From Piper betle (Eukaryota; Streptophyta; Magnoliopsida; Piperales; Piperaceae), in NCBI GenBank assembly GCA_033002965.1, contig JAURVB010013345.1, positions 1-64,000 of the forward strand: a DNA stretch of 64,000 nucleotides, in the 5' to 3' direction. Below the pieces are notes generated by a model. The model had not been told where the DNA came from, ran no database searches, and saw nothing but the letters and a program-made list of their open reading frames with translations. A program made the translations under genes and the position numbers. The first letter of the stretch is position 1; each line of letters begins with the position of its first letter. This document shows, piece by piece, positions 1 through 10,848 of the stretch.

Positions 1-160
1 CCCACGCATCCCATCCATGCATTTCATGTTTGCATCTCCATCTTGAGACACTGAGGGCAGATCCGGGTCGGCTTAACCGAACCCAGTAGATTAGCGAACG
101 GTTCGGTCGCCGGTGACATTTCCGGGTCGGTTCACGGGTGAGCCGAAACGGGGTGTTACA
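1..160 (+). mobile_element. 3' end of a Ty3/gypsy LTR (Tekay/Del-like)
   Basis: The window opens inside an LTR that ends GGGGTGTTACA at position 160. It shares the ending, and the phrase CCATCTTGAGAC about 120 bp before it, with the better-preserved LTR at 51406-54481. Copia-type coding sequence starts immediately at 161, so this LTR appears to have inserted into an older copia element. The 5' part lies outside the window, so full versus solo LTR cannot be decided. Confidence 0.6.
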
Positions 161-835
161 GAAAGGAAATGCAAAAGATTCTCTATGCTTTAGCAATAGG
201 AAGTCTTATGTATGCTCAAGTATGTAAGCGTCCAGATATTGCGTATATTGTTAGAATGTTAGGCATATATAAGTAATCCGGGATTGGATTGTTGGATAGC
301 AGCCAAAAGAGTCATGAGGTATCTTCAGAGAACAAAACATTACATGCTTACATATCGAAAGTCAGATCAACTTGAGATCATTGGATATTCTGATTCTGAT
401 TTTGCTGAATGTCAAGATAGTCGTCGATCCACTTCTAGCTTTGTCTACCTGCTTACTAGAGGAGCTATTTCTTGGAGGAGTGCTAAGCAGACACTCATAG
501 CTTCTTCCACCATGGCAGTTGAATTCATAGCTTGTTATGAGGCATCCAATCATTGAATATGGTTGCGGAATTTTGTCACAGGGCTGCGCATTATTGATAA
601 TATTGAAAGACTACTTAAGTTATTTTGTGACAATCAGTCTGCAGTATTATATTCAAATAACAACAGGAGCTCATATAAATCAAAGCATATAGAAATCAAG
701 TTCCTTGTTGTGAAAGAAAGATAATCCATAGTTGCAGATCCGCTTACTAAGAGTTTACCGCCCAAGGTCTTTCATGAGCATGTCGCTCATCTAGGTGTTA
801 TATCATTTGATGATATGTTATTTTAGTGGGAGTTT
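161..835 (+). pseudogene. Ty1/copia pol remnant (RT end plus RNase H)
   Basis: Translated sequence matches the C-terminal part of copia polyproteins: SLMYAQVCKRPDIAY, then AAKRVMRYLQRT, GYSDSDFAECQDSRRSTS with the RNase H Asp, a WRSAKQT...AVEF block, DNQSAV, and finally VADPLTKSLPPKVF...HLGV. The frame is broken near 262-280 by a small indel. Stop codons occur at about 554 (where an aromatic residue before WLRNF is expected) and near 722. It is a dead fragment of an autonomous retrotransposon; gag, protease and integrase are absent. Confidence 0.85.
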
Positions 836-1167
836 GTATTGATTTGCTGTATTTGGTTTGTGTTTCACTCTTTTACTCGATTTTGGGGATCTCATAAGGT
901 TGGACCAGTTGAAAATAGGCATGTTTAGATCAAATTACATGTAATTTTCATGCTACACATCCACATTTGATCTATGTCATTTAATTAGGTTGATATATGT
1001 GACTATAGATGGGTTTAATTACGATAAGTGTAACGAAAATCGCCTTAATTCTATATTAACATTGATAAATGGACGAGATTGTTATTTTGGAATAGTGGCA
1101 TATGTTTTGGAGCTCACAAGGTTATACAATTATCTTCGTGTATATATTCAATCCAAGTGGGAGATTG
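836..1167 (+). mobile_element. Copia 3' untranslated region and polypurine tract
   Basis: Non-coding stretch between the pol remnant and the first LTR copy. It ends in AAGTGGGAGAT directly before TGTTGG, the usual copia polypurine-tract/LTR junction. No other gene is visible. Confidence 0.55.
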
Positions 1168-1601
1168 TTGGATGTTGGACATAAATATATACATGAATCA
1201 AGAATTGTATCATATACTATTATATAAGGTTGGCTTAAATTAAATTGATCTACTAAAGTTAAAAGGTTATGGGCTATAAATTAAGGTGTGGAATTCAATG
1301 TACAAAGTGTGGAATTCAATGTGTAGATACATTTTTATAATTTCTCTTTTGTGATGGGTAAAATTGAAATTATAAAATTAATGGTATAAATAAAGAGGTT
1401 ATGGTCTCTGAATCTGGTATCCTATTGTCCAGAATTTAGGTTTTAAAAAACTCTTCTAGATTCAGAACAACCTAAGGTGGTACAGATTCTAGCTTCTTTA
1501 TGGCTTCAAATATGCTTCCGCAATTTAATTATATTTACTTGATGATTTAATTTGAAGAACATATTAAAAGTTAAGTTATAAACTTCTAACCAGTTCTAAC
1601 A
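1168..1601 (+). repeat. Copia LTR copy 1
   Basis: Starts TGTTGGATGTTGGAC after a polypurine tract and ends TTCTAACA, giving the TG...CA termini of an LTR. It is repeated in direct orientation, diverged, at 1771-2239. Both copies contain the ACATAAATATATACATGAATCA block, a TTAAATTGATCTACTAAAGTT block and the GTGGAATTCAATG / GTGGAATTTAATG repeats. Confidence 0.7.
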
Positions 1602-1770
1602 TCTATGTTTCTCTCTCCTTGTCGACCAAGCATTCAACCATTGAGTCTTGACTTGAAAAATAATTTCGCGTATGACCAGTCTGGGAAATCATGCCCAAAA
1701 GATCAACTTAGTCTTCCTGGGATAACAAACCAATTCGTCACAAACTATCACCATTCGTTTCAGCTTGAAG
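1602..1770 (+). mobile_element. 169-bp spacer between two copia LTR copies
   Basis: Short segment between the LTR copies, open for about 56 codons. It ends TTTCAGCTTGAAG just before TGTTGG, like the internal 3' tail of a copia element. It is too short to be a retrotransposon interior, so it is probably a deletion product or a second truncated insertion. Confidence 0.4.
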
Positions 1771-2239
1771 TGTTGGAAATTGGACATAAATATATACATG
1801 AATCAGGAATTGTATCATATGTTATTATATAAGGTTGGCTAAATTAAATTGATCTACTAAAGTTAAAGGTTATGAGCCATAAATTAAGGTGTGGAATTTA
1901 ATGAGAAAAGTGTGGAATTTAATGTGTAGATACCTTTTCATAAATTCTCTTTCGTTATGGGTGGAATTGAATTTATGGAACTAAGGCTATAAATATGGAG
2001 GTTATGGTCCCTGAATTCATATCTGGTTTTCGTTCTGGTATCCCATTGTCCAGAACTTTGGTTTAGAAAACTAGTCTTGAATTTGGAAGATCCAAAACCT
2101 AAGTGATCAAGACTCTGATTTCTTTATGGCTTCAGGTACGCTTCCGCTATTTCATTTATTTATTTTATTTCTCTCGATAATTTGATATGAAATCTAAATT
2201 CTAAATAAAGTCTATCATGAAGTGGTTAATATTTCAACA
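1771..2239 (+). repeat. Copia LTR copy 2
   Basis: Direct, diverged copy of 1168-1601, starting TGTTGGAAATTGGAC and ending near TTTCAACA. Small indels between the copies point to an old insertion. Confidence 0.65.
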
Positions 2240-3350
2240 TAACTATCAGAGTTTCCAGAAGGCCAAATAAAAATTGTGGTCATTTGAAAAGTAGCATTTT
2301 ATTTGTTTCATCCGAATAATTCTGTTTTATTCACGTCTGTTATCACTAGTATTACTCTTCATTGCCATTAGAATGAGACACAATAGAAAATTTTAGCCAA
2401 TGTGCTATTTTTTATTAATCTATTGAAAAGTATATTTAGATTCTATTAATCATTCTTACAAACAATAAAAAGTTAACTCTATTTGTGAGAAGACGATTAA
2501 ACTCACTTATAATAAAAGATCTTGATTAGTATAGCCGTAAAAATTTACTTGAAGACATATAAAAAATTTATTGCAAAAAAATTTGCCTTCTTCACAGAAC
2601 CACACATTTCTCACATTTACACATTAAAAACCTACTTTTCTCACTTTGTTTCAAATATTTTCATGTTCACTCGTGAAGTTCTTATTTCATCTTATTTAAA
2701 TGGGTGAGGAAGTTTATTATTGTACTTTTTAAGTAGTTTTCTAAAAATTAATTTAGGTGAAGCGAAGGCGGAAAGGTGGGTTTTTTAAATGAAATAATAT
2801 TAGAGAGTTGGATTTTTCAGGAGAGGTAAAAGTGGGGAGGAAATTTCTTACTACATTTTGTAAGTAAAATTTTGAATACGAATTAAGTGATGCAAATATG
2901 AGAAAGTGAACTGTTCAAGTGAAGTAATGGTAGAAAAATAGATATATAATGTAAGGTAATTGTGAGAAAAGAATTTTTAAAAATGAGTTTTTACTTTATT
3001 TGGTAAGTGAATTTTTGAATACGAATTTAGAAAAGGCACTGATGAACCGGATTGGAGGAAAGGTAAATTAGCGAGTTTTTCCCCTAGTCGATTTTTTATA
3101 CGTTTTAAAAAACATATTTTTTTATTTTATTAAATAAATTCCTATTTTAGTTAGTTTTTTCCCACATCTAACCACACTTTTTTTAAAAAAAATTGTCGCC
3201 CGGCGACCAAGGGAAAATTTTTGTTTTTTAATTTTTTTATTAAGCGTAGACAATCTTATTATAATCGGATAACTCCGGTTAGGTTAGAGAAAAACTTTTT
3301 GCACGTAATATTATATGATGTCAAAAGTCAACGTAAATAGTCTTACAAAG
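2240..3350. repeat. AT-rich intergenic DNA with degenerate ~145-bp tandem units
   Basis: No gene seen. From about 2708 to 3070 the text repeats loosely about every 145 bp. The clearest shared phrase is TTTTGAATACGAATT (near 2872 and 3014), each time preceded by a TTTGTAAGTAAA / TTTGGTAAGTGAA stretch. The distal promoter of the receptor-kinase gene lies in the last few hundred bases; no confident TATA box was identified. Confidence 0.4.
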
Positions 3351-3473
3351 CGTGCTAGACTTGTTGCCAACCCGGTCTACAAGTCGTCGTCTTCCCCCAT
3401 CACCTTCTTCTTCTCCGTTACCGCATTTCATTGATAGCCGCGAGCGGTGGTCTGGACAAGAAACAGCAAAAAG

Positions 3474-5975
3474 ATGGGAGCTTTGGCTCTACCCGCCGCT
3501 CTCCTCCTCACCTACCTCACCATGGCCGCCGCCGCTGTCTCCCCCGGCGCCACCCTCCGCCCCACCGACCCGCCCTCCCCTTCCTGGTCGTCCCCCAACT
3601 CCTCCTTCTCCCTCCGCTTCCTCCCCACCACCACCTCCTCCTCCTCCTACACCCTCTCCGTCGCCTACGACTCCACCCCTCTCTGGATTCCCACCGCCAC
3701 CGCCGTCGATTCCGCCGCCGCCCTCCAGTTCACCTCCTCCGGCGACCTCCGCCTCCTCGACGCCTCCGGCGCCGTCGTCTGGCAGACCGACACCGCGAAC
3801 CTCGGCGTCACCTCCGCCGAGGTCGACGTGTTGGGCAACCTCGTCCTCCGCAACGCCTCGGCCACTGTGTGGCAATCCTTCGAGCACCCCACGGACACTT
3901 TGCTGGAGACCCAGAACTTCACCACCAGCATGACTCTCCGATCCGGGCTCTACTCCTTCTCCGTGGAGAGGCCCGGTATCCTCACCTTCAGATGGAACAC
4001 CTCCATCACTTACTATAACCAAATTCTGAATTCCAGTTTTGGTTCGAATTTTAGCCTTGTTGCGCCCACCTTGGTGCTTGAGTCGATCGGTAGGCTTACT
4101 CTTTTGGATCCTTCTCTGAGCAGCCCCATTTTTGTTGCGTACAGTAGCAATTATGGTGAGAGTGGAGAAAGGATTAGGTTTTTGAGGCTCGGCGATGATG
4201 GTAATCTGAGGGCTTATAGTATTCCAGTGGGGGGAAACCCTGGGCAGCCTGCTGTTCAGTGGTCGGCCATTGAGGACCAGTGTGAGGTTTTTGGGTTTTG
4301 TGGTAACATGGGCATCTGTAGCTATGATGACAATGGTCCAATCTGTGCGTGCCCTTCACAGAATTTCGAGTTTTTGGATCCGAATGCTCCAAGACAAGGT
4401 TGTAGGAGAAGGCAGGAGCTCCGAGATTGCCCTTCCAGCTCCATCATGCTCCAATTGAACCGCACCAGGTTTTTCACCTATCCGCCGGAGACCACCACAG
4501 ATCTGTTCTTTTCTGGTGTGAGTGCTTGCAGTGCAAACTGCCTCAATGGTCCAACTTGTGTTGCTTCCACATCTTTGTCTGATGGATCTGGTCTGTGCTA
4601 CATTAAGAACTCCCCCTTTGTGAGTGGCCACGAGTCTCCTTTATTTCCCAGTACTTCTTATGTTAAGGTCTGTAGTCTTGCCATGCCTAATGAGCCCGCG
4701 AGCTCGACTGATCAGACCAGGGAGTCTTCCAGTTTGAGTGGGCGTGTTGTGGCGATTATAATAGTGGCAACTGTGGTGGCACTGGCGGTTGCTGATTTTG
4801 GATTTTGGTGGTGGTTTTGTCGGAACAATGCCAAATTCGGCAGCTTGTCTGCTCAGTATGCGCTGCTGGAATATGCGTCCGGGGCGCCTGTCCAGTTTTC
4901 CTACAAGGATCTCCATCGATCCACCAATGGGTTCAAGGAAAAGCTTGGAGCTGGGGGTTTTGGAGCTATTTACAAGGGTGTCCTGGCAAATAAAACTGTG
5001 GTGGCTGTGAAACAGCTTGAAGGGATTGAACAGGGGGAGAGGCAGTTCAGAATGGAAGTGGCAACTATAAGTAGCACCCATCACTTGAATTTAGTAAGGC
5101 TGATTGGTTTTTGCTCGGAGGGCCGCCATAGGTTGCTTGTCTATGAGTTCATGAGGAATGGGTCGTTAGATGGATTCCTCTTCACCGATGACTGGTCGGC
5201 CAAAATCTTGAATTGGGATGCCAGGTTTGGCATTGCCCTTGGTACTGCTAGAGGCATCACATACTTGCATGAAGAATGTCGGGATTGTATTGTGCACTGT
5301 GACATAAAACCAGAGAACATACTCTTGGATGAGAATTTGAATGCTAAAGTTTCTGATTTTGGCCTTGCAAAGCTCGTCCATCCCAAGGATCACAGACAGC
5401 GGACGCTGACTAGTGTGCATGGAACACGGGGCTGCCTAGCTCCAGAGTTGCTTGCCAACCTCCCAATCACTTCCAAGTCAGATACTTACAGCTTCGGTAT
5501 GGTCTTGTTGGAGATAATCAGTGGAAAAAGGAATTTTGACGTGTCGGAGAGAACTAATGGGAAGAAATTTTCACTTTGGGCTTACGAAGAATTTGACATG
5601 GGCAACACTAGGAACATATTGGACTCTAGATTAGCCGACCAGGAGGTGAATCTTGAACAGTTGGAAAGAACCGTTCAGGTGAGCTTCTGGTGCATGCAAG
5701 AGCAGCCCTCACAGAGGCCTACCATGGGGAAAATTGTTCAGATGTTGGAAGGCATAATAGCCATCGATAGGCCTCCGGTGCCAAAGGCCCTTGAGGGGTC
5801 TCTCGGCAGCTCCAGTGCAAGTGATAGCGCCAGTACTCTCTCCACCTTTGCTACTTCGACCAGGGAGCAGTATGCTTCCTCTTCTTTGCATGTTTCTGGT
5901 TCACAATCTCTATCGGGAAGGAACGTCAGCAATGCCTCTTCTTCATTCCATGCTCCTAGTTCAAGATATAGTTGA
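3474..5975 (+). CDS. G-type lectin S-receptor-like Ser/Thr protein kinase (At1g34300-like)
   Basis: Intronless gene for an 833-residue plasma-membrane receptor kinase. The ATG at 3474 has a good context (AAGATGG) and starts a hydrophobic signal peptide (MGALALPAALLLTYLTMAAA); an in-frame GTG at 3447 is not a plant start. In order: signal peptide to ~22, mannose-type B-lectin domain (~25-150), EGF/S-locus-like cysteine segment (DQCEVFGFCGNMGIC, ~270-300), PAN-like cysteines (~340-400), transmembrane helix (~424-447) ending in a WWWF patch, then kinase (~485-765). Kinase motifs: LGAGGFGAIYKG loop, AVKQLE lysine, HCDIKPENILL catalytic loop (Cys before Asp, so non-RD), SDFGLAK, and LAPELLANLPITSKSD activation segment. 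The tail is Ser-rich. The ligand is unknown; family members act in defence or development. All core kinase residues are present and the frame is clean. Confidence 0.95.
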   Translation: MGALALPAALLLTYLTMAAAAVSPGATLRPTDPPSPSWSSPNSSFSLRFLPTTTSSSSYTLSVAYDSTPLWIPTATAVDSAAALQFTSSGDLRLLDASGAVVWQTDTANLGVTSAEVDVLGNLVLRNASATVWQSFEHPTDTLLETQNFTTSMTLRSGLYSFSVERPGILTFRWNTSITYYNQILNSSFGSNFSLVAPTLVLESIGRLTLLDPSLSSPIFVAYSSNYGESGERIRFLRLGDDGNLRAYSIPVGGNPGQPAVQWSAIEDQCEVFGFCGNMGICSYDDNGPICACPSQNFEFLDPNAPRQGCRRRQELRDCPSSSIMLQLNRTRFFTYPPETTTDLFFSGVSACSANCLNGPTCVASTSLSDGSGLCYIKNSPFVSGHESPLFPSTSYVKVCSLAMPNEPASSTDQTRESSSLSGRVVAIIIVATVVALAVADFGFWWWFCRNNAKFGSLSAQYALLEYASGAPVQFSYKDLHRSTNGFKEKLGAGGFGAIYKGVLANKTVVAVKQLEGIEQGERQFRMEVATISSTHHLNLVRLIGFCSEGRHRLLVYEFMRNGSLDGFLFTDDWSAKILNWDARFGIALGTARGITYLHEECRDCIVHCDIKPENILLDENLNAKVSDFGLAKLVHPKDHRQRTLTSVHGTRGCLAPELLANLPITSKSDTYSFGMVLLEIISGKRNFDVSERTNGKKFSLWAYEEFDMGNTRNILDSRLADQEVNLEQLERTVQVSFWCMQEQPSQRPTMGKIVQMLEGIIAIDRPPVPKALEGSLGSSSASDSASTLSTFATSTREQYASSSLHVSGSQSLSGRNVSNASSSFHAPSSRYS

Positions 5976-7181
5976 TCCCAGGCACACAAAAATGCAGTGT
6001 TGACTAGTATGGAAGGACGCCCATACGGGTATTCCAGATCACAAAAATGCCACTCGAAGTTCAAGGTGAAAGAATATTTAATATTTGTAGGTCCAGTATT
6101 GGGTTGGCCCTTGGCCATGCTTGATTTCCTTATAAATAATTGTAGAGCTGTAACTTGAATTCTGTTGTCTATACTTAACACTCGTGTACCGGACAATAAA
6201 GGTCATGGAAATGCTGAGATTAATAAATCAACAGATGAACAGAATGATGAAAAAAGTTGCAAATGATTTCCAATTATCTGCTGTCACGAGTGATTGTCCT
6301 ATCTATTAAAGCTGATACTAGTGATTCCCAATTATCAGACGTTGCTAAAGCTGTGCCTTTAGAGAAATAAACATTTTTATATTTCCTATCTATTACAATA
6401 TACTAAATAAACTTGATCGAGATATGCAATTGTGAGAACATCCCTGTCGTCCCTCTCATCCTCCTGCCCCATAAAGATACATCCCCATAGTAAGTTACCG
6501 ATTCTTCTTGCCAGTAATATATAGCTAAACCTGTTTCATTTCATTAATTTGATGTATCGACGTTGGCAACACTGCAGCTGTGAAAACATCAATGACCTAC
6601 TGTGCTGAGGAAGTGGAGATTACATTGACAACTGATAACTTGTCACAATCTGACGAGAAGTTCCTTTAAGAGGTTGATATACAGAGTCATTTTTTCTCAA
6701 ATGACTCTATCCTGGGCATAACATATTCTGTGACAAAGATACGAGAGAAAGTGTTTCTACTTGTTCTGTTGCATCTTTTTTCCGTCTTTTTTAATGAGTA
6801 CAAAGTAAGTCTAGTTCATTCACACGGATTTGGCAGTTCCATGTATTCTGGAACTGTTGGTACTTATATAATACTTTTTCCCTTCGTGAAATAATAGTGA
6901 TTTAATTAGATTCAGTTGTATCCCTGTTTGATAAAGAGGGACATGGCACACTGTGCTTGTGATCACTGATCAGCGATGGAATAGAATTCGCCTCTGCTAA
7001 GAGATTTATTGTAGCGTGTTCCATTGAAGGCAATCGGCGTAATTTAGTACATCCATATAAGCACATTTCATGAAAAGGAACAAAACGCAGGTCCTAACTA
7101 TTCAAATCATTGTGCATTTTACGAGTTTTACACGCAACAAGTTTCACAACCCTGTGACTCGCAAACATATCCCTCTCCCTC
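5976..7181. other. Intergenic: convergent 3' ends
   Basis: Contains the 3' UTR of the receptor kinase (an AATAAA-like signal lies near 6192) and, towards 7181, the 3' UTR of the convergent PsbS gene. No further coding exon or repeat was recognised. Confidence 0.5.
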
Positions 7182-8368
7182 CTAGTCTTCTTCTTCATCT
7201 GTCAGAAACATGCCGGTCCCTGGATTCAACGCAGCAAAGTAGAAGAAGGCAACGTTGAACAAAACAAGCGGCTCAATGTCGCTTATCGGCACTCCGGTCT
7301 CGATATTGAGCTGCGCCAGAGCTCCTTTTCCGGTGATGATCTCTCCGATGATGGAGAAGACGATACCCAGCTGGGCGAAGCCTCCCAACAAACAGCTCAT
7401 TCGATTTGGTGAATCCAAACAGAGGACCTTACACATTTATCAGTTCATGTCAATTAATTACACATTCAAGATGGCTCATCATAGCATCTAATTGCAAGGA
7501 GAGTAATGTTACCTCCTTCTTTGAGTCCAAGAGCTGATCTGAAGCCCTTCCCAGGGGGAATCACAGCCTTATCTAGTCCAGTGGGAGGGTCGTCAACGAA
7601 CCGACCTCTGTCTCCCAGAGCTCCAATAGCTCCCAGCAGAAGTGAAAAGGATGAAGAAGAGAAGCAAGGGTTCGGCTTCGTAGATAGGAATTCCAGTTTC
7701 AAGGTTCAGCTGGGCCAGGATACCTTTTCCTGTGATAGCTTCTCCCAGCAAAGACGCCTGTAGTATAGGTTTAAATCAAGCAAAGCAAATGGAACGAGTA
7801 TTAGCTCGTGCATACATGCATTTCTAGCTAGGATGAAATGAAAGGTTGGGCTCATGACAGAGGAGTCCTACTGCAAATCCAATCATGGCAACACGGCCAA
7901 CAAAAAGTTCATTCTCCTTGGTGAATCCAATGCCTCCAGATGTCCCGAATATGCCATCTTCCACTTGAAACTTGGGCTTCTTCTCTACTGCCTGCCACGT
8001 TATAATTAACCAAACAGAGAGTAATTTAAGCAAATCTTTCAAAAACACTGCAAAAAGCCGCTTCTGGTATCAAGTCTAAACAAGAAACACACTATACTAA
8101 GATGTGGACTACAATGTGCGTGCTATGTGTGTGTATACCTTCTTAGGAGGGGCTTTGGTCTTGGACTTGAAGACGGCAAGCACGGTAGAACGAGAAGAGT
8201 GAGGAGGGAGGAGCTGCCGGGAAGGAGATATGAGGAGGTGAGAAAGGGCGTGGGCCGAAGTAGTCTGCGAATTTGCAGATCAGTGGATGAAGCGGATTGA
8301 TCTTTTCTTGCACTAGATGGGAGAGCAGAATTGGCAAGGCTGCTTGACATGAGCATGGATTGTGCCAT
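7182..8368 (-). pseudogene. PSBS: Photosystem II 22 kDa protein PsbS, chloroplastic (frame broken by three single-base indels)
   Basis: PsbS is the thylakoid four-helix LHC-superfamily protein that senses lumen pH and triggers energy-dependent quenching (qE). Exons on the minus strand: 8368-8139, 7991-7872, 7757-7513, 7427-7182, all GT/AG. The order is transit peptide (MAQSM...), VEDGIFGTSGGIGFTK, first helix pair with lumenal ETGIPIYEAEP, the GLDKAVIPPGKGFRSALGL linker, the second FGFTK repeat, ETGVPISDIEP, and the TDEEED end. The lumenal acidic residues of both halves are present. Splice phases require 280 codons, but the sequence has one base too few in exon 1 (T-run at 8243-8245) and one extra in exon 3 (about 7631-7646) and exon 4 (about 7376-7382). 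Everything else looks functional, so assembly error is as likely as true pseudogenisation. Confidence 0.9.
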
Positions 8369-9512
8369 GGCTACTCCAAACACTGAGAATTCTTCAACCT
8401 TTTGATCAACATTTTAAACATCTTAGACCCTCTTATTTGGCACCAGGGGAAGGAATCTGGATAGGGTGGGAATGGCTGTGATGGGTGATGAGGCGACCAC
8501 GTTTCACCATTCCTGGGCAAGAGATGTGTATGTGATCTATCTCAAGTTTCATGTACTTTGTGTTCATGGCAGGTAGCAAGCGATGGACTTGGATTGTGTG
8601 TGGACCTACGTTTACGTACAAGGGAGAGCTCTTAGGAAACATGGACAATGGACTTGGGTAATTCGTAGGTTGAGGATCCAGATCTTGCTGATTTCAATAA
8701 TTCTACATTATCGTACATAATAACATATGGAATGGTCTTTTGAGCTTGGTCTTTTTCAGGGACTAGTTAATCACCCGGACTTGGACGATGCCTTGGTCGG
8801 TCCATTGTAGAGACAAATGGCAAGCTTGAAAAAATGTTCTTTGTACATGTGGTCCATAATTCCCTGAGCTGTTGCTGGCAACGTCGCCTGCGAAAGAGTC
8901 CATGCTGCTACGAGGGTTCTAGGCTCACAAGTGGGAAGCTCAAGCACCGGCAAAAACTTCAGAGCTAGGCCAAGATCACATGACTGAAAAGAGGCTGGTT
9001 CGTCTCCTTGGGGTAATTGAAGACTCCTAGACACCAGATTTGCTTTTGTTCCCGTATGGAAATTCCTCCATGTATGAGCTTTGTAATTTCTCACATGCTC
9101 TTGTAGATTTTGCATGAAGTTGGATGGAATTTTTCACTTCTAAACAGGGCATATATAAGTGTGTATGCACATAGCATGACTAAAATTCAGATACTCTCAA
9201 ATGACTTGATCATTGTTTGCAAAATAACTAGTAATATATTGCTTTCTTCTGAGAGGCTCCAGTCTTACTGGACCAAACCGGATACCAATACAAAACAATA
9301 AATATAGTAAAATGGGCTTAGGAGAAATATGAGCCGTAACATGCTGGTCGATATGAAATGGGCCTAATCTGAAAAAAAACGGGGCTCAAACTTGAACAAA
9401 ACATTCTGTCCACGTTCATCGAAGATGGACAAAATGAGAACAAACTTAGGTTTGTAAGATTCCTCGTCCAATTTTGGTCCTTTGGCAGACGGACGTGTGT
9501 GCACACATGCTT
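8369..9512. other. Intergenic: PsbS upstream region
   Basis: The first several hundred bases are the likely promoter and 5' UTR of PsbS on the minus strand. A 114-codon minus-strand open frame at 8771-9115 has no family I recognise and ordinary intergenic composition; I do not call it a gene. No repeat is evident before 9513. Confidence 0.4.
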
Positions 9513-10110
9513 AGGGTTGTTAAATGATCGAGCTCGAATTTGACTCGAACTCTAATCCTTCGAACCGAGTTTAAGCAAGGTAGTGATTAACTCAACATGA
9601 CTCGGTTATAATTTGAACTCAACTCGAAATTAACTCGTATCTCGACTCGAACTCAACTCGATAAAATAATATAATAATATAGTCTTAATATATATATATA
9701 TATATATATTAATAAGTTTAATTATAACTAGTTATATTTGTTTATATGTAATATAATATTAAAGTAGTGAGATAACTTAGATTGTAGGTATTCAAGTTGA
9801 AATCTTAGAGGTTGTGCCTTCAAGATGGAATCTAGTTTTCTCACATACAGGGGTCGAATTTCATTCTGAACCCCAATGAAACGACGAATGTAAAATTAAA
9901 ACATTACATATTCAAATTTTCAGGTTTAAAAATTTTAATAGTTGCTTTAGAGAGAGAGAGAGAAATTAAAGTTTGAGCTCAGCCCAAGCTGGAAGTGGAT
10001 TCTTTCTAGCCATTTCCTGACCAAACCGAGCCTAGGTCTCGTGGTCTCTGGAAGCAAATCCAAGCCAAGCCCGAGGTTGCCAAAGGTTGGGCCAGGTTGC
10101 CACCTATAAT
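9513..10110 (+). repeat. Diverged copy of the AGGGTTG... TIR / tRNA-like repeat family
   Basis: Begins AGGGTTGTTAAATGATCGAGCTCG. It runs through ACTCGAACTC-type repeats, the shared TCGATAAAATAATATAATAATATAGTC block and a (TA)n tract at about 9690. It then has a diverged tRNA-like segment (near 9765-9835) at the same relative place as in the copies at 46767 and 55154. The right end (about 9980-10110, ending GGTTGCCACCTA) differs from the intact copy and may come from a related element. No convincing flanking duplication was seen. Confidence 0.5.
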
Positions 10111-10235
10111 GGTGTGTCCCATCCAAATCTAAATAAATATATGTAATAAATTTTATGTAAATCTATATATAGATATATACATATCCTTATTACTTCTCTT
10201 ATTTTAGTTCTAACTAATTATATTACAATCTATTA

Positions 10236-10848
10236 TTGGTATTAGAGCCACAAAAGGATATTATAGTCTTAGATAAAAAGAATTATGTTAAAAGTCTTTG
10301 TATAATCAGATCTGCATATTATTTTTAAAAATTTTTGTAATTTAAATTATATGATATTTTGTATAGAATTGCAAAATCGTGACACTTGCTCTAGTCAATG
10401 TTTGTTCATCTCAATCATCTGGATAACTGATAATAGAACGGATATATCTAAAAGGGTGAGTGAAAATACTTAAGTAAAAACTCTACTATGTTTGACATCT
10501 CTGGGTCATAGGAAATGAGACTGAATCTCGTAAAAAATCTGGTCACTCTGCTCAAGAACTCTCAATAGGTGATATCTCATCCTCACATGTGGGATTTGAC
10601 ATCACCTAAACTAGGGAAATCCATTAGGCTAAGAAAAACCTATTCTATAAGTATGTCACTTTGATCTATGGTTAAGTCAATGTACATGAAGGGGAGATGA
10701 AATCCCTGTGTAGCATACTGGGTGGCCAAAATATCGGTAGGTCTATGTACTTGTCTTTAAGATCTCCACAATTTAGTATGCCATAGGTGATCAGCCTGCG
10801 AAACAGTTAATCAATGACGCATTTAAGAAACGGCTCCTAAGTGGCTCT
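10236..10848 (+). mobile_element. LTR-retrotransposon leader remnant with initiator-Met primer-binding site
   Basis: TGGTATTAGAGCC at about 10237 matches the plant tRNA-iMet primer-binding site TGGTATCAGAGCC with one mismatch. The preceding AT-rich stretch (about 10130-10235) would be the end of a 5' LTR. The sequence to 10848 has no open frame and looks like an untranslated leader. It is cut at 10849 by a gypsy LTR. The family cannot be assigned. Confidence 0.4.

Noticed and set aside
3447..3473. N-terminal extension of the receptor kinase starting at a GTG
   Set aside because: Plants do not normally initiate at GTG; the ATG at 3474 has a good context and starts the signal peptide.
8771..9115. 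114-codon minus-strand frame upstream of PsbS
   Set aside because: No recognised family, no start context or splice support; probably chance.
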